Positions 15,850 through 23,266 of a stretch of 38,866 bases of DNA are shown one piece after another. The position numbers and the translations under genes are program-made. Origin of the DNA: Inquilinus limosus (GTDB lineage: Bacteria; Pseudomonadota; Alphaproteobacteria; DSM-16000; Inquilinaceae); assembly GCF_002195995.1 (NCBI RefSeq), contig NZ_NHON01000012.1, forward strand, positions 63,651 to 102,516. Reading direction: 5' to 3'. The notes beneath the pieces are model-generated. The model searched no databases. It was given only the letters and a program-made list of their open reading frames with translations, and was not told the origin of the DNA. How positions within the stretch are numbered: the first letter of the stretch is position 1; each line of letters opens with the position of its first letter.

Positions 15850-16740
15850 ATGGATTGGGACGACCTGAAGATCGCCTTCGCCGTCGCCCGGCACGGGTCG
15901 CTCAGCGCCGCGGCGCGACAGCTCGGCACCACCCAGCCGACGGTCAGCCGGCGGCTGGACGGGCTGGAGCGCCGGATCGGGGTCAAGCTGTTCGAGCGCT
16001 CGGCCAGCGGCCTGTCGCCGACGCCGCTCTGCGCCGCGCTCGTCGACGGGCTGCAGCGGATGGAGGAGGGGGCGCTGGCGGTCGAACGCCGCATCGCCGC
16101 CCGCGACACCGGCCTGCAGGGCGCGATCACCGTCACCAGCCTGGACTGGTTCGGCGACACCGTCGTCGGCCCGATCACCGCCCGGTTCGGCGCGATGCAC
16201 CCGCTGGTGGCGATCGAGCTGCTGAACGAGCCGCGGATGTTCAACCTGTCCCGGCGCGAGGCCGACCTGGCCTTCCGCTTCGCCGCCTTCGCCCAGGAGG
16301 ACCTGATCGAGCGCAAGGTGGCGGAGGTCGGCTACGGCCTCTACGCCGCGCCCGGCTATCTCGAGCGGCACGGCCCGCCGGATTTCGCCGCCGGCTGCGC
16401 CGGCCACGCCGTGGTCACCATGTACGATTTCGCCAGCCGGTCGACCCAGGCGGTCTGGCTGCACGGCATCGCGCCCCAGGCGCGGGTGATCGCGCGCACC
16501 AGCGGCCTCGGGTCGCAGATGGCCGCGGCCGAGACCGGGCTGGCCATGGCCTCGCTGCCGCGGCTCCTCGGCGATGCGCGCCCGGGCCTGCGGCGGATCG
16601 AGACGCCGGTGTCCTGCCCGGTGCAGTCGGTGCGCCTCGGGGTGCATGCCGATCTGCGCGACTCGCCCCGCATCCGCGCCTTCATCGATTTCGCCGTGGC
16701 CGAGCTGAAGGCGCGAACGCCGGAGCTCAACCCGCCCTGA
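15850..16740 (+). CDS. LysR-family regulator of the FMN reductase-MFS operon
   Basis: A 296-residue LysR protein. The winged helix-turn-helix occupies about 1-60 (LKIAFAVARHGSLSAAARQLGTTQPTVSRRLDGLE split across it), and the effector domain 85-290 shows the expected repeated alpha/beta pattern with AETGLAMASLPRLLGD near 220-235. Dyads with the core ATACG-N4-CGTAT flank the gene (15805 and 16745), so it probably controls itself and the following reductase and exporter. It ends 124 bp before the reductase start. Inducer unknown. Confidence 0.9.
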   Translation: MDWDDLKIAFAVARHGSLSAAARQLGTTQPTVSRRLDGLERRIGVKLFERSASGLSPTPLCAALVDGLQRMEEGALAVERRIAARDTGLQGAITVTSLDWFGDTVVGPITARFGAMHPLVAIELLNEPRMFNLSRREADLAFRFAAFAQEDLIERKVAEVGYGLYAAPGYLERHGPPDFAAGCAGHAVVTMYDFASRSTQAVWLHGIAPQARVIARTSGLGSQMAAAETGLAMASLPRLLGDARPGLRRIETPVSCPVQSVRLGVHADLRDSPRIRAFIDFAVAELKARTPELNPP

Positions 16741-16744
16741 GCAG

Positions 16745-16762
16745 CTATACGGAAACGTATAG
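16745..16762. promoter_or_regulatory. LysR-type dyad CTATACG-N4-CGTATAG, downstream copy
   Basis: An 18-bp dyad with perfect 7-bp arms around GAAA, immediately after the LysR stop codon and 103 bp before the FMN reductase start. A third half-site ATACG follows at 16768-16772. It shares its core with the site at 15805. Confidence 0.7.
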
Positions 16763-16864
16763 GACGCATACGAATCTCGCCGATGGGCGCGGCGCCGATT
16801 CCGGGCCAAATCCCCACCATTCGGCGCCGCGGACCGAGCGCCGGTCCACCTGGAAGGGGTTCCC

Positions 16865-17449
16865 ATGTCCGACCCGATCCGCATCCTCGGCCTGTCCGGC
16901 AGCCTGCGCCGGGCCTCGCTGAACACCGCGCTCTTGCGCGCCGCGGGCGAGCTGCTGCCCGGCGGCGCCGCGCTGGAGATCCACCCGCTGCACGACCTGC
17001 CCTTCTTCAACGAGGATGTCGAGGCCGAGGGCCTGCCCGAACCGGTCCAGGCGCTGAAGACGAAGATCGCGGCGGCCGACGCGCTGCTGCTGGCGGTGCC
17101 GGAATACAACTACTCGATCGCCCCGGCGCTGAAGAACGCGCTGGACTGGGCGTCGCGGCCCTATGGCGCCTCGGTGCTGGTCGGCAAGCCGGTCGCCATC
17201 CTTGGCGCCTCCGCCGGGATGGGCACGGTGCGGGCGCAGCTGCATCTGCGCGACGTGGCGATCACCACCGGCCTGCATGTGCTGAACCAGCCGGAGATCT
17301 TCGTCGGCCGCGCCGCCGAGAAGTTCGACGCGGATCTGCACCTGGCCGACGAGCCGACCCGAGAGATCCTGGCCCGGATGCTGCGGCGCCTGGTGCGCTG
17401 GACCCGCGCGATCCAGGCCAGCGCGCCGATCCGGGAGTCCGCGGCGTGA
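16865..17449 (+). CDS. NADPH-dependent FMN reductase family (flavodoxin-like) protein
   Basis: A 194-residue flavodoxin-fold reductase of the NADPH-dependent FMN reductase/ChrR/ArsH-like group. The FMN phosphate loop is LSGSLRRASLN (about 9-19), and the second flavin loop is PEYNYSIAPALKNALDWAS (about 78-96), nearly invariant in quinone/chromate/azo reductases. It probably reduces a quinone or other xenobiotic with two electrons. AAGGGG precedes ATG by 6 nt. The stop overlaps the GTG start of the MFS exporter, so the two are coupled, suggesting a detoxify-and-export pair. Confidence 0.88.
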   Translation: MSDPIRILGLSGSLRRASLNTALLRAAGELLPGGAALEIHPLHDLPFFNEDVEAEGLPEPVQALKTKIAAADALLLAVPEYNYSIAPALKNALDWASRPYGASVLVGKPVAILGASAGMGTVRAQLHLRDVAITTGLHVLNQPEIFVGRAAEKFDADLHLADEPTREILARMLRRLVRWTRAIQASAPIRESAA

Positions 17450-18642
17450 CCGCGGCGCTCGCCCGGGCCGGGGCGGAGCCGACGCGCTGGCCGGCGGTCG
17501 CCGTGGTCGTCGCCTCCGGCGTGGTCGCGGCGCTGCAGGTCGGCAAGGGCGCCATCGCCCTGCCGGCCCTGCGCGCCGAATTCGGGCTGGGGCTCGAGGC
17601 CGCGGGCTGGATCATGTCGGTCTTCGCCCTGCTGGGCGTGGTCGGCGGCATCCCCGCCGGCGCGGCGGTGTCGCGGTTCGGCGACCGCCGGCTGCTCGCG
17701 CTCGGCCTCGCCGCACTGGCGCTGGGCAGCCTTGCCGGCTCGGTGGCCGGCAGCTTTCCGCTGCTGCTCGGCACGCGGGTGCTGGAGGGGCTGGGCTTTC
17801 TGCTCGTGGTGGTCGCGGCGCCGGCCCTGCTGCAGCGCATCGTCGCCGCGCCGGACCGCGACCTCGCCTTCGGGATCTGGAGCGCCTTCATGCCGGCCGG
17901 CATGGCGATCGCCCTGCTGCTCGGCGCCGCACTGGCCGGATGGCGCCCGTTCTGGGCCGCCAACGCCGTGCTGGCCGCCGTCTTCGCGCTGCTGGTGCTG
18001 GTCGCCGTCCGGGCACGGGAGCGGGCGCAGGACAACCCGTCCTGGCGCGAGACCGGCCGCGATGCGGCGCTGACCGCGACCTCGCGCGGGCCGCTGCTGC
18101 TGGCCGCTGCCTTCGGGCTCTACAGCCTGCTCTATTTCACCCTCGCCAGCTTCCTGCCGGTGCTGCTGATGGACCGGATGGGGGTGGCCGTCGCCACGGC
18201 CGGGGTGCTCAGCGCCGTCGCGGTCGGCGCCAATGTGCTGGGCAACCTGGCCGCTGGCCTGCTGCTCGGGCGCGGCGCCGCCCGCTGGCTGCTGATCGCC
18301 ACCGCCATCCTGGTCATGACCGCGTCCGGCATCGCCATCTTCGCGCTGCCCCTGCCGCCGATGGTGGTGCTGCTGCTGTGCATCCTGTTCTCCGGGGTCG
18401 GCGGGCTGCTGCCGGCCACGGTGCTGGGCGCCGCCGGGCCGGTGGCGCCGAAGCCGGGCCTGGCGCCGGTGACGCTCGGCCTGGTCATGCAGGGCAACAA
18501 TCTCGGCCAGGTCATCGGGCCGGTGGTGGTGGGCGGCGTGGTCGACGCCGCGGGCTGGCCGGCGGCGGCGGTCCCGGTCGCCTTGGCCGGTATCCTCGCG
18601 CTGGCCGTCGCGGCGCTGCTGCGGGGCGTGTTCCGGGCCTAG
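17446..18642 (+). CDS. Major facilitator superfamily transporter
   Basis: A 398-residue MFS protein with about 12 hydrophobic helices. Motif A-like GGIPAGAAVSRFGDRRLLALG lies around residues 67-87, and GTRVLEGLGF (about 108-117) matches the motif of the fourth helix. The GTG start overlaps the reductase stop (GTGA), which places it in the same transcript. CynX/NimT-like exporters and aromatic-compound carriers are the closest subfamilies I would suggest. The gene ends tail-to-tail with the next LysR gene, both stop codons sharing CTAG. Confidence 0.87.
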   Translation: MTAALARAGAEPTRWPAVAVVVASGVVAALQVGKGAIALPALRAEFGLGLEAAGWIMSVFALLGVVGGIPAGAAVSRFGDRRLLALGLAALALGSLAGSVAGSFPLLLGTRVLEGLGFLLVVVAAPALLQRIVAAPDRDLAFGIWSAFMPAGMAIALLLGAALAGWRPFWAANAVLAAVFALLVLVAVRARERAQDNPSWRETGRDAALTATSRGPLLLAAAFGLYSLLYFTLASFLPVLLMDRMGVAVATAGVLSAVAVGANVLGNLAAGLLLGRGAARWLLIATAILVMTASGIAIFALPLPPMVVLLLCILFSGVGGLLPATVLGAAGPVAPKPGLAPVTLGLVMQGNNLGQVIGPVVVGGVVDAAGWPAAAVPVALAGILALAVAALLRGVFRA

Positions 18643-19520
18643 CCGAACAGCGCCCGGTTCTCCCGGAACAGATCCGCCAGCGCATCGGCCACCGCCCGCA
18701 CCCGCGGCGCCTCGGCCAGGTCGGGGCGGATCAGCAGCCAGATCTCGCGCGGCGGCGGCAGGGCGTCCAGCGCGATCGGCGCCAGGCCGGGATCGGGGTC
18801 GCCCAGGAAGCGCGGCAGCAGCGCCACGCCCCAGCCGGCGCGGGCGGCCGCCGCCTGCGCCATCTGGCTGTCGCAGCGGAAGGCGACCGGGCGGCCGGGA
18901 TGGCGCCGGGCCAGCCATGTCGCCTCCGATTCTGCCTCCTCATCGCCGATCAGCGGCGGGGTGCCGCCGGAAGCGGCCTCGGCCGCCACCGCGGGCGCGG
19001 CATAGGCGCGATAGGCGATGCTGGCCACCCGCCGGCCGACCAGGGCGCTGTCCGCCGGCTGGCCCAGGCGCAGGGCGATCTCGGCCTCGCGCCGGGCCAG
19101 GCTGGTGATCCGCGTCTCCAGCACCAGCTCCAGCGCGATGCCGGGATGGCGCCGGCGCAGCCCGTCCAGCCGGTCGATCAGGAAGCCCAGCGCCAGCGAT
19201 CGGGCGGTGGTCAGCCGCACCGGCCCGGCCGGCCCGTCCTCCGCCCGGTCCAGCCGGCGCAGCAGGGCCATGGCCCCGGCCTCCATCGCCTCCGCCTCGG
19301 CCAGCACCGCGGCCCCGGCGGCGTTCGGGCGGTAACCGTCGGGGCGGCGGTCGAAGATCGGCCGGCCCAGCGCCCGCTCCAGCGCCTCCAGCCGGCGCGA
19401 CACGGTGGCGTGGTTCACCCCCAGCGCCCGCGCGGTGGCGGACAGGCTGCCGTGGCGGGCCAAAGCGACGGCGTAGCGGACATCGTCCCAGTCCAGCGCT
19501 GTGCGGTTTCGATCGGGCAT
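18639..19520 (-). CDS. LysR-family regulator, divergent from the nitrilase-family gene
   Basis: A 293-residue LysR protein: helix-turn-helix in DDVRYAVALARHGSLSATARALGVNHATVSRRLE (split across about 12-45), effector domain from about 85. The GVNHATVSRRL recognition helix is typical of the group that regulates a single divergent gene. Start MPDRNRTALDWDD at 19520 is chosen; ATG at 19541 (7 residues more) is possible and has a slightly better GGACGG upstream. It points away from the nitrilase-family gene with a 73-bp gap holding GTGCA..TGCAC half-sites, so it probably controls that gene. Confidence 0.87.
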   Translation of the reverse strand: MPDRNRTALDWDDVRYAVALARHGSLSATARALGVNHATVSRRLEALERALGRPIFDRRPDGYRPNAAGAAVLAEAEAMEAGAMALLRRLDRAEDGPAGPVRLTTARSLALGFLIDRLDGLRRRHPGIALELVLETRITSLARREAEIALRLGQPADSALVGRRVASIAYRAYAAPAVAAEAASGGTPPLIGDEEAESEATWLARRHPGRPVAFRCDSQMAQAAAARAGWGVALLPRFLGDPDPGLAPIALDALPPPREIWLLIRPDLAEAPRVRAVADALADLFRENRALFG

Positions 19521-19593
19521 GGTGCAGGGATGATAGTCCATGCACAGGCCGTCCGGCAGCTAGAGTCGCGGCATCGACATCCGCGAGGCCGTG

Positions 19594-20568
19594 ATGACCC
19601 TGCTGCGCGCCGCCACCGTCCAGTTCCGGCACCAGGCCGACGACAAGCCCTACAACCTGTCCCGCATCCGCCACTTCACCGAAGCCGCGGCGGCGGACGG
19701 GGTGAAGATCCTGGCCTTCCCGGAGATGTGCATCACCGGCTACTGGCATGTCCGCAACCTCGGCCGCGATGCCATTGCCGCCCTGGCCGAGCCGGTGCCG
19801 GACGGCCCGTCGGTGCAGGAAGTGCGCGACCTCGCGATGCGGCACGGCATGGCGATCGGCGCCGGGCTGGTCGAGGCGGGCGGCGACGGCCGCTTCTACA
19901 ATTCCTATGCCGCCTGCCTGCCGGACGGATCGGTGCACTGCCATCGCAAGCTGCACGCCTTCGAGAGCGACCACATCGCCAGCGGCAACCGCTACACCGT
20001 GTTCGACACGCCCTGGGGCGTGCGGCTGGGCGTGCTGATCTGCTGGGACAACAATTTGGTGGAGAATGTCCGGGCCACGGCCCTGCTGGGCGCCGAGATC
20101 CTGCTGGCGCCGCACCAGACCGGCGGCTGCGCCTCGCGCAGCCCGCACGCGATGGGGCTGATCGACCCGGCGCTGTGGCACCGGCGGCGCGAGGACCCGG
20201 CGGCGATCGAGGCCGAGTTCGCCGGGCCCAAGGGCCGTGGCTGGCTGATGCGCTGGCTGCCGGCGCGGGCGCATGACAACGGCCTGTTCCTCTTGTTCAG
20301 CAACGGCGTCGGCGAGGATGACGACGAGGTGCGCACCGGCAACGCCATGGTGCTGGACCCCTATGGCCGGATCCTGGCCGAGACCGGTGTGGCCGACGAC
20401 GCGATGGTGGCGGCCGATCTCGACCTCGACCTGCTGCCGCTCTCGACCGGCCGGCGCTGGATCCGCGGAAGGCGGCCGGAGCTGTACGGCATGCTGACCG
20501 AGCGGCAGGGCCATGAGCTCGACCCCCGCCAGGCCCGCTTCTCGCCGGCCCCGGTGGTCAGGCGCTGA
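19594..20568 (+). CDS. Carbon-nitrogen hydrolase (nitrilase superfamily)
   Basis: A 324-residue nitrilase-superfamily enzyme with the Glu-Lys-Cys triad: E in AFPEMCITGYW (about 44), K in CHRKLHAFE (about 116) and C in VLICWDNN (about 150). The superfamily splits amides, ureido acids or nitriles. The long insertion with APHQTGGCASRSPHAMGLIDP and the ARAHDNGLFLLFSNG segment are those of amidase/carbamoylase-like members, but the substrate is unknown. ATG at 19594 is preferred over the GTG just before it (19591), with GAGG upstream. Divergent from the LysR regulator; the next gene converges 12 bp away. Confidence 0.87.
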   Translation: MTLLRAATVQFRHQADDKPYNLSRIRHFTEAAAADGVKILAFPEMCITGYWHVRNLGRDAIAALAEPVPDGPSVQEVRDLAMRHGMAIGAGLVEAGGDGRFYNSYAACLPDGSVHCHRKLHAFESDHIASGNRYTVFDTPWGVRLGVLICWDNNLVENVRATALLGAEILLAPHQTGGCASRSPHAMGLIDPALWHRRREDPAAIEAEFAGPKGRGWLMRWLPARAHDNGLFLLFSNGVGEDDDEVRTGNAMVLDPYGRILAETGVADDAMVAADLDLDLLPLSTGRRWIRGRRPELYGMLTERQGHELDPRQARFSPAPVVRR

Positions 20569-20580
20569 GGCAAACCGTCC

Positions 20581-20823
20581 TTAGTCGGTGATCTCCAACC
20601 GGCGGCTGATGCGGTCGATGTCCTCGCGCAGACGGTCGAGCTGGGCCTGCAGATGGGCGATGGTCTCGGCGTCGCCAGCCTGCTCCCGGCGCAGTCCGGC
20701 CGTGCTGCCTTCGATCCGAACGAGCCGGGTCTTGATCTCGCGGGTGTCCTCGCGCAAGGCGGCGATATCCGCGCGAACGGCGCGCAGATGCTCCAGGATC
20801 AGGTTCTCGACGTTCTCGACCAT
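20581..20823 (-). CDS. Small coiled-coil protein, function unknown
   Basis: An 80-residue protein that is almost entirely coiled coil: heptad spacing of leucine/isoleucine runs through ILEHLRAVRADIAALREDT, REIKTRLVRIEGSTAGLRRE and HLQAQLDRLREDIDRISRRLE, with no cysteine, membrane segment or known domain. Small proteins of this type are frequent in alphaproteobacteria and may be scaffolds or antiparallel helical pairs. No clear Shine-Dalgarno is seen before ATG at 20823. It is convergent with the nitrilase-family gene. Confidence 0.7.
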   Translation of the reverse strand: MVENVENLILEHLRAVRADIAALREDTREIKTRLVRIEGSTAGLRREQAGDAETIAHLQAQLDRLREDIDRISRRLEITD

Positions 20824-20912
20824 GCTCGGAGTCTACCAGAAAGGCGCTTGTCTCGCCGCCTTCCTTGTAGATCGGGTCAGGCCCTCGCCGTTCAACCATC
20901 GGGGCTGGTTGG

Positions 20913-21857
20913 TCAGGCGGCCTCCCTGAATCCGGCCGGATTGACCCCGTAGCGGGTGCGGAAGGCGCGGGCGAGGGCGGAGCCGGAGGCGAAGCCGCAA
21001 TCGGCGGCGATGTCGTTGACCGGGCGGTCGGTGTTCTCCAGCAGGCGCCGGGCCAGGGCCAGGCGCAGCTCGGCGTAATAGGCCTTGGGGCCGGTGCCGA
21101 GCGTCGTCCGGAAGCGCTGCAGCAAAGCGCGCGGGCCGATGCCCAGCTCGGCCGCGATCGCCTCGACCGGCAAGGGCGCCTCGATGTTGGCCTCCATCAG
21201 CCGGATCGCCCGCACCAGCAGCGGGTCCTGCCAGGCCAGCCGACCGGCGGCGACCATGTGCTGCGGGTCGTGGCCGGGATGAGTGCCCTCGTACAGGAAG
21301 GTGCTGGAGACGGCCAGCGCGAGGCTCAGACCATGCTCGCGCCGCAGCAGGTCCAGCATCAGGTCCAGCGTCGGCAGCGCCCCGCCGGCGGTGATGCGGC
21401 GGCGGTCGGTGACGAAGCGGTCGGGCGCGGCGGTCACGGCCGGGAAGCGCTCGGCGAAGTCGCGCAGATCCTCCCAATGCGTGGTGGCGCGATGCCCGTC
21501 CAGCACCCCGGCCAGGGCCAGCACATAGGGTGCCGATTCCAGCCCGGCGATCACCGCGCCGCGCCGGGCCGCCGCGCGCAGGAAGCGGCGCACCCCGGGC
21601 GTGGCCCGCGCCTCGGCCTCGAAGCTGGCGACGACGTACAGCGTGTCGGCGCCGCCCGCCGCCATCGCCGCATCGGCATCGACCCTGAGGCCGCTGCTGC
21701 TGGTGACCGGGCCGCCATCCTCGCTCAGCACCGACCACTCGAACAGCCGCTGCCCGGCCATCCGGTTGGCGACCCGCAACGGCTCGACCAGCGCCGCCAG
21801 GGTCAGGTTGGAGAAAGCGTCCAGCACCAGGATGTCGATCCGCTGGGGCTCGGCCAT
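20913..21857 (-). CDS. GlxA-type AraC-family regulator (DJ-1/PfpI-like domain plus AraC HTH)
   Basis: A 314-residue regulator. Residues 1-190 form a DJ-1/PfpI-like glutamine amidotransferase fold (IDILVLDAFSNLTLAALVEPLRVAN; the nucleophile elbow reads AGLESAPYVLALAGVLDG, where a catalytic cysteine is absent), and about 215-312 carry the two AraC helix-turn-helix motifs ending VNDIAADCGFASGSALARAFRTRYGVNPAGFR. Regulators of this class (GbdR, CdhR, ArgR types) sense quaternary amines or amino acids. It is divergent from an acyl-CoA dehydrogenase, CoA ligase and CaiD-like hydratase, so carnitine or a betaine is a sensible inducer. Start at 21857. Confidence 0.9.
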   Translation of the reverse strand: MAEPQRIDILVLDAFSNLTLAALVEPLRVANRMAGQRLFEWSVLSEDGGPVTSSSGLRVDADAAMAAGGADTLYVVASFEAEARATPGVRRFLRAAARRGAVIAGLESAPYVLALAGVLDGHRATTHWEDLRDFAERFPAVTAAPDRFVTDRRRITAGGALPTLDLMLDLLRREHGLSLALAVSSTFLYEGTHPGHDPQHMVAAGRLAWQDPLLVRAIRLMEANIEAPLPVEAIAAELGIGPRALLQRFRTTLGTGPKAYYAELRLALARRLLENTDRPVNDIAADCGFASGSALARAFRTRYGVNPAGFREAA

Positions 21858-21867
21858 GCTTCCGATT

Positions 21868-21899
21868 CCGTATCGACTGGATCCGAAACAGTATCGCCT
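21868..21899 (+). promoter_or_regulatory. Direct repeats with 21-bp period, candidate AraC-type activator site
   Basis: C-C-GTATCG-A-CT (21868-21878) and C-A-GTATCG-C-CT (21889-21899) are direct repeats whose starts are 21 bp apart, two helical turns, the arrangement bound by AraC/GlxA-type dimers. They lie in the 88-bp divergent region, the second repeat about 47 bp before the acyl-CoA dehydrogenase start, fitting a site next to or over the -35 region. Confidence 0.6.
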
Positions 21900-21945
21900 G
21901 CTCAGCCAGCGCCGCAATAGCCTCTGCGGAAACAGGGAGGTGGCG

Positions 21946-23097
21946 ATGGATTTCGGGCTCAGCCACGAGCAGCTTCTGGTCGTCGACACGGTGCGCGGCT
22001 TCGTCGAGCGCGAGCTGCAGCCGCTGGAGCGGGAGGTCGAGCGCAGCGGCCATGTCGCGCCGGAGGTCGGGCGCGAGATCCAGCGCAAGGTGCGTGACCT
22101 CGGCTTCACCGCCCCCAACATCCCGGAGGAATTCGGCGGCGGCGGCCTCGACCACCTGACCTTCACCCTTTTGGAGCGCGAGCTGGGCCGCGCCGCGATG
22201 GCGCTGACGGTGTTCTGGGGCCGGCCGTCCAACATCCTCTGCGCCGGCACGGCGGAGCAGCGCGAGCGCTGGCTGCTGCCCTGCGTCCGCGGCGAGAAGG
22301 TCGATGCCCTGGCGATGACCGAGCCCGATGCCGGCTCCGACCTGCGGGGCATGAGCTGCAGCGCCCGGCGCGACGGCGGCGACTGGGTGATCAACGGCAC
22401 CAAGCACTTCATCAGCCATGCCGATGTCGCCGATTTCGTCATCCTGTTCGCGGCCACGGGCGAGGAGGGGGCGGGGCGCAAGCGCATCTCCTGCCTGCTG
22501 GTCGACCGCGGCACGAAGGGTTTCGAGATCCGGCCCGGCTACAATTCCGTCTCCCATCGCGGCTACCACAATGCGACGCTGACCTTCGACGATTGCCGGG
22601 TGCCGGCGGACCAGATGCTGGGCGAGGAGGGGCGGGGTTTCGACCTGGCCAACACCTGGCTGCACGCCACCCGCCTGACCGTGGCGGCGATGTGCGTCGG
22701 CCGCGCCCGCCGCGCCTTCGACCTGGCCCTGTCCTACGCCGCCCAGCGCAAGCAGTTCGGCCAGCCGATCGGCCGCTTCCAGGGCACCGGCTTCAAGTTG
22801 GCCGACATGATCACCGAGATCGATGCGGCCGACTGGCTGACCCTGTCCGCTGCCTGGCGGATCGACCAGGGCCAGGACGCCAACCGGGCGATCAGCCAGG
22901 CCAAGCTGTTCGCGTCGGAGATGCTGGGCCGGGTGACCGATGCGGCGCTGCAGATCCATGGCGGCATGGGGCTGATGGACGACCTGCCGATCGAGCGCTT
23001 CTGGCGCGACGCGCGGGTGGAGCGGATCTGGGACGGCACCAGCGAGATCCAGCGCCACATCATCGCCCGCGACCTGCTGCGGCCGCTGGGGGCGTGA
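21946..23097 (+). CDS. Acyl-CoA dehydrogenase, probably for a betaine-type acyl-CoA
   Basis: A 383-residue acyl-CoA dehydrogenase: helical N-terminal domain (LSHEQLLVVDTVRGFVEREL), the FAD-binding beta domain with MTEPDAGSDLRG (about 125-136) and WVINGTKHFIS, and the C-terminal helical domain with LSYAAQRKQFGQPIGRFQ, IHGGMGLMDDLPIERFWRDAR and IWDGTSEIQR. The position corresponding to the usual catalytic Glu (YEGT in MCAD) is Asp363 (WDGT). Oxidises an acyl-CoA to the 2-enoyl-CoA, plausibly gamma-butyrobetainyl-CoA. GGGAGG precedes ATG by 6 nt. First gene of a three-gene operon. Confidence 0.87.
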   Translation: MDFGLSHEQLLVVDTVRGFVERELQPLEREVERSGHVAPEVGREIQRKVRDLGFTAPNIPEEFGGGGLDHLTFTLLERELGRAAMALTVFWGRPSNILCAGTAEQRERWLLPCVRGEKVDALAMTEPDAGSDLRGMSCSARRDGGDWVINGTKHFISHADVADFVILFAATGEEGAGRKRISCLLVDRGTKGFEIRPGYNSVSHRGYHNATLTFDDCRVPADQMLGEEGRGFDLANTWLHATRLTVAAMCVGRARRAFDLALSYAAQRKQFGQPIGRFQGTGFKLADMITEIDAADWLTLSAAWRIDQGQDANRAISQAKLFASEMLGRVTDAALQIHGGMGLMDDLPIERFWRDARVERIWDGTSEIQRHIIARDLLRPLGA

Positions 23098-23130
23098 ACA
23101 TGAGGCGCTCTTTCGGCCACGGTGGAGCCA

Positions 23131-23266
23131 CCCCCTCACCCTCCCAAGCCTGCGGCTTGGGTCCCTCCCTCTCCCCCGGGGAGAGGGATTGTTGGGCGCG
23201 CCCAGGTTTCCCTCTCCTCGGGGAGAGGGAGGGGCCCGTCGCGTCGGCGACGGGAGGGTGAGGGGG
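23131..23266. repeat. Dispersed palindromic element, family A, copy 3, reaching a start codon
   Basis: The element starts CCCCCTCACCCTCCC and ends GGGAGGGTGAGGGGG; its inverted ends are almost exact complements. Internal CTCTCCCCCGGGGAGAG and CTCTCCTCGGGGAGAG palindromes enclose a short unique centre. Its last bases touch the GTG start of the CoA ligase, so GGGAGGGTGAGGGG acts as that gene's ribosome binding site. It fills the gap after the acyl-CoA dehydrogenase stop. Confidence 0.9.

Noticed and set aside
19520-19594. GTGCA..TGCAC half-sites between the LysR and nitrilase-family genes as a firm operator
   Set aside because: The 14-bp gap and short arms are not convincing on their own; kept only as a remark in the LysR entry.
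23122-23265. N-terminal extension of the CoA ligase through the repeat
   Set aside because: The extension encodes only a repeat-derived P/G/R-rich stretch and would include the whole dispersed element; the family N-terminus begins at the GTG at 23266.
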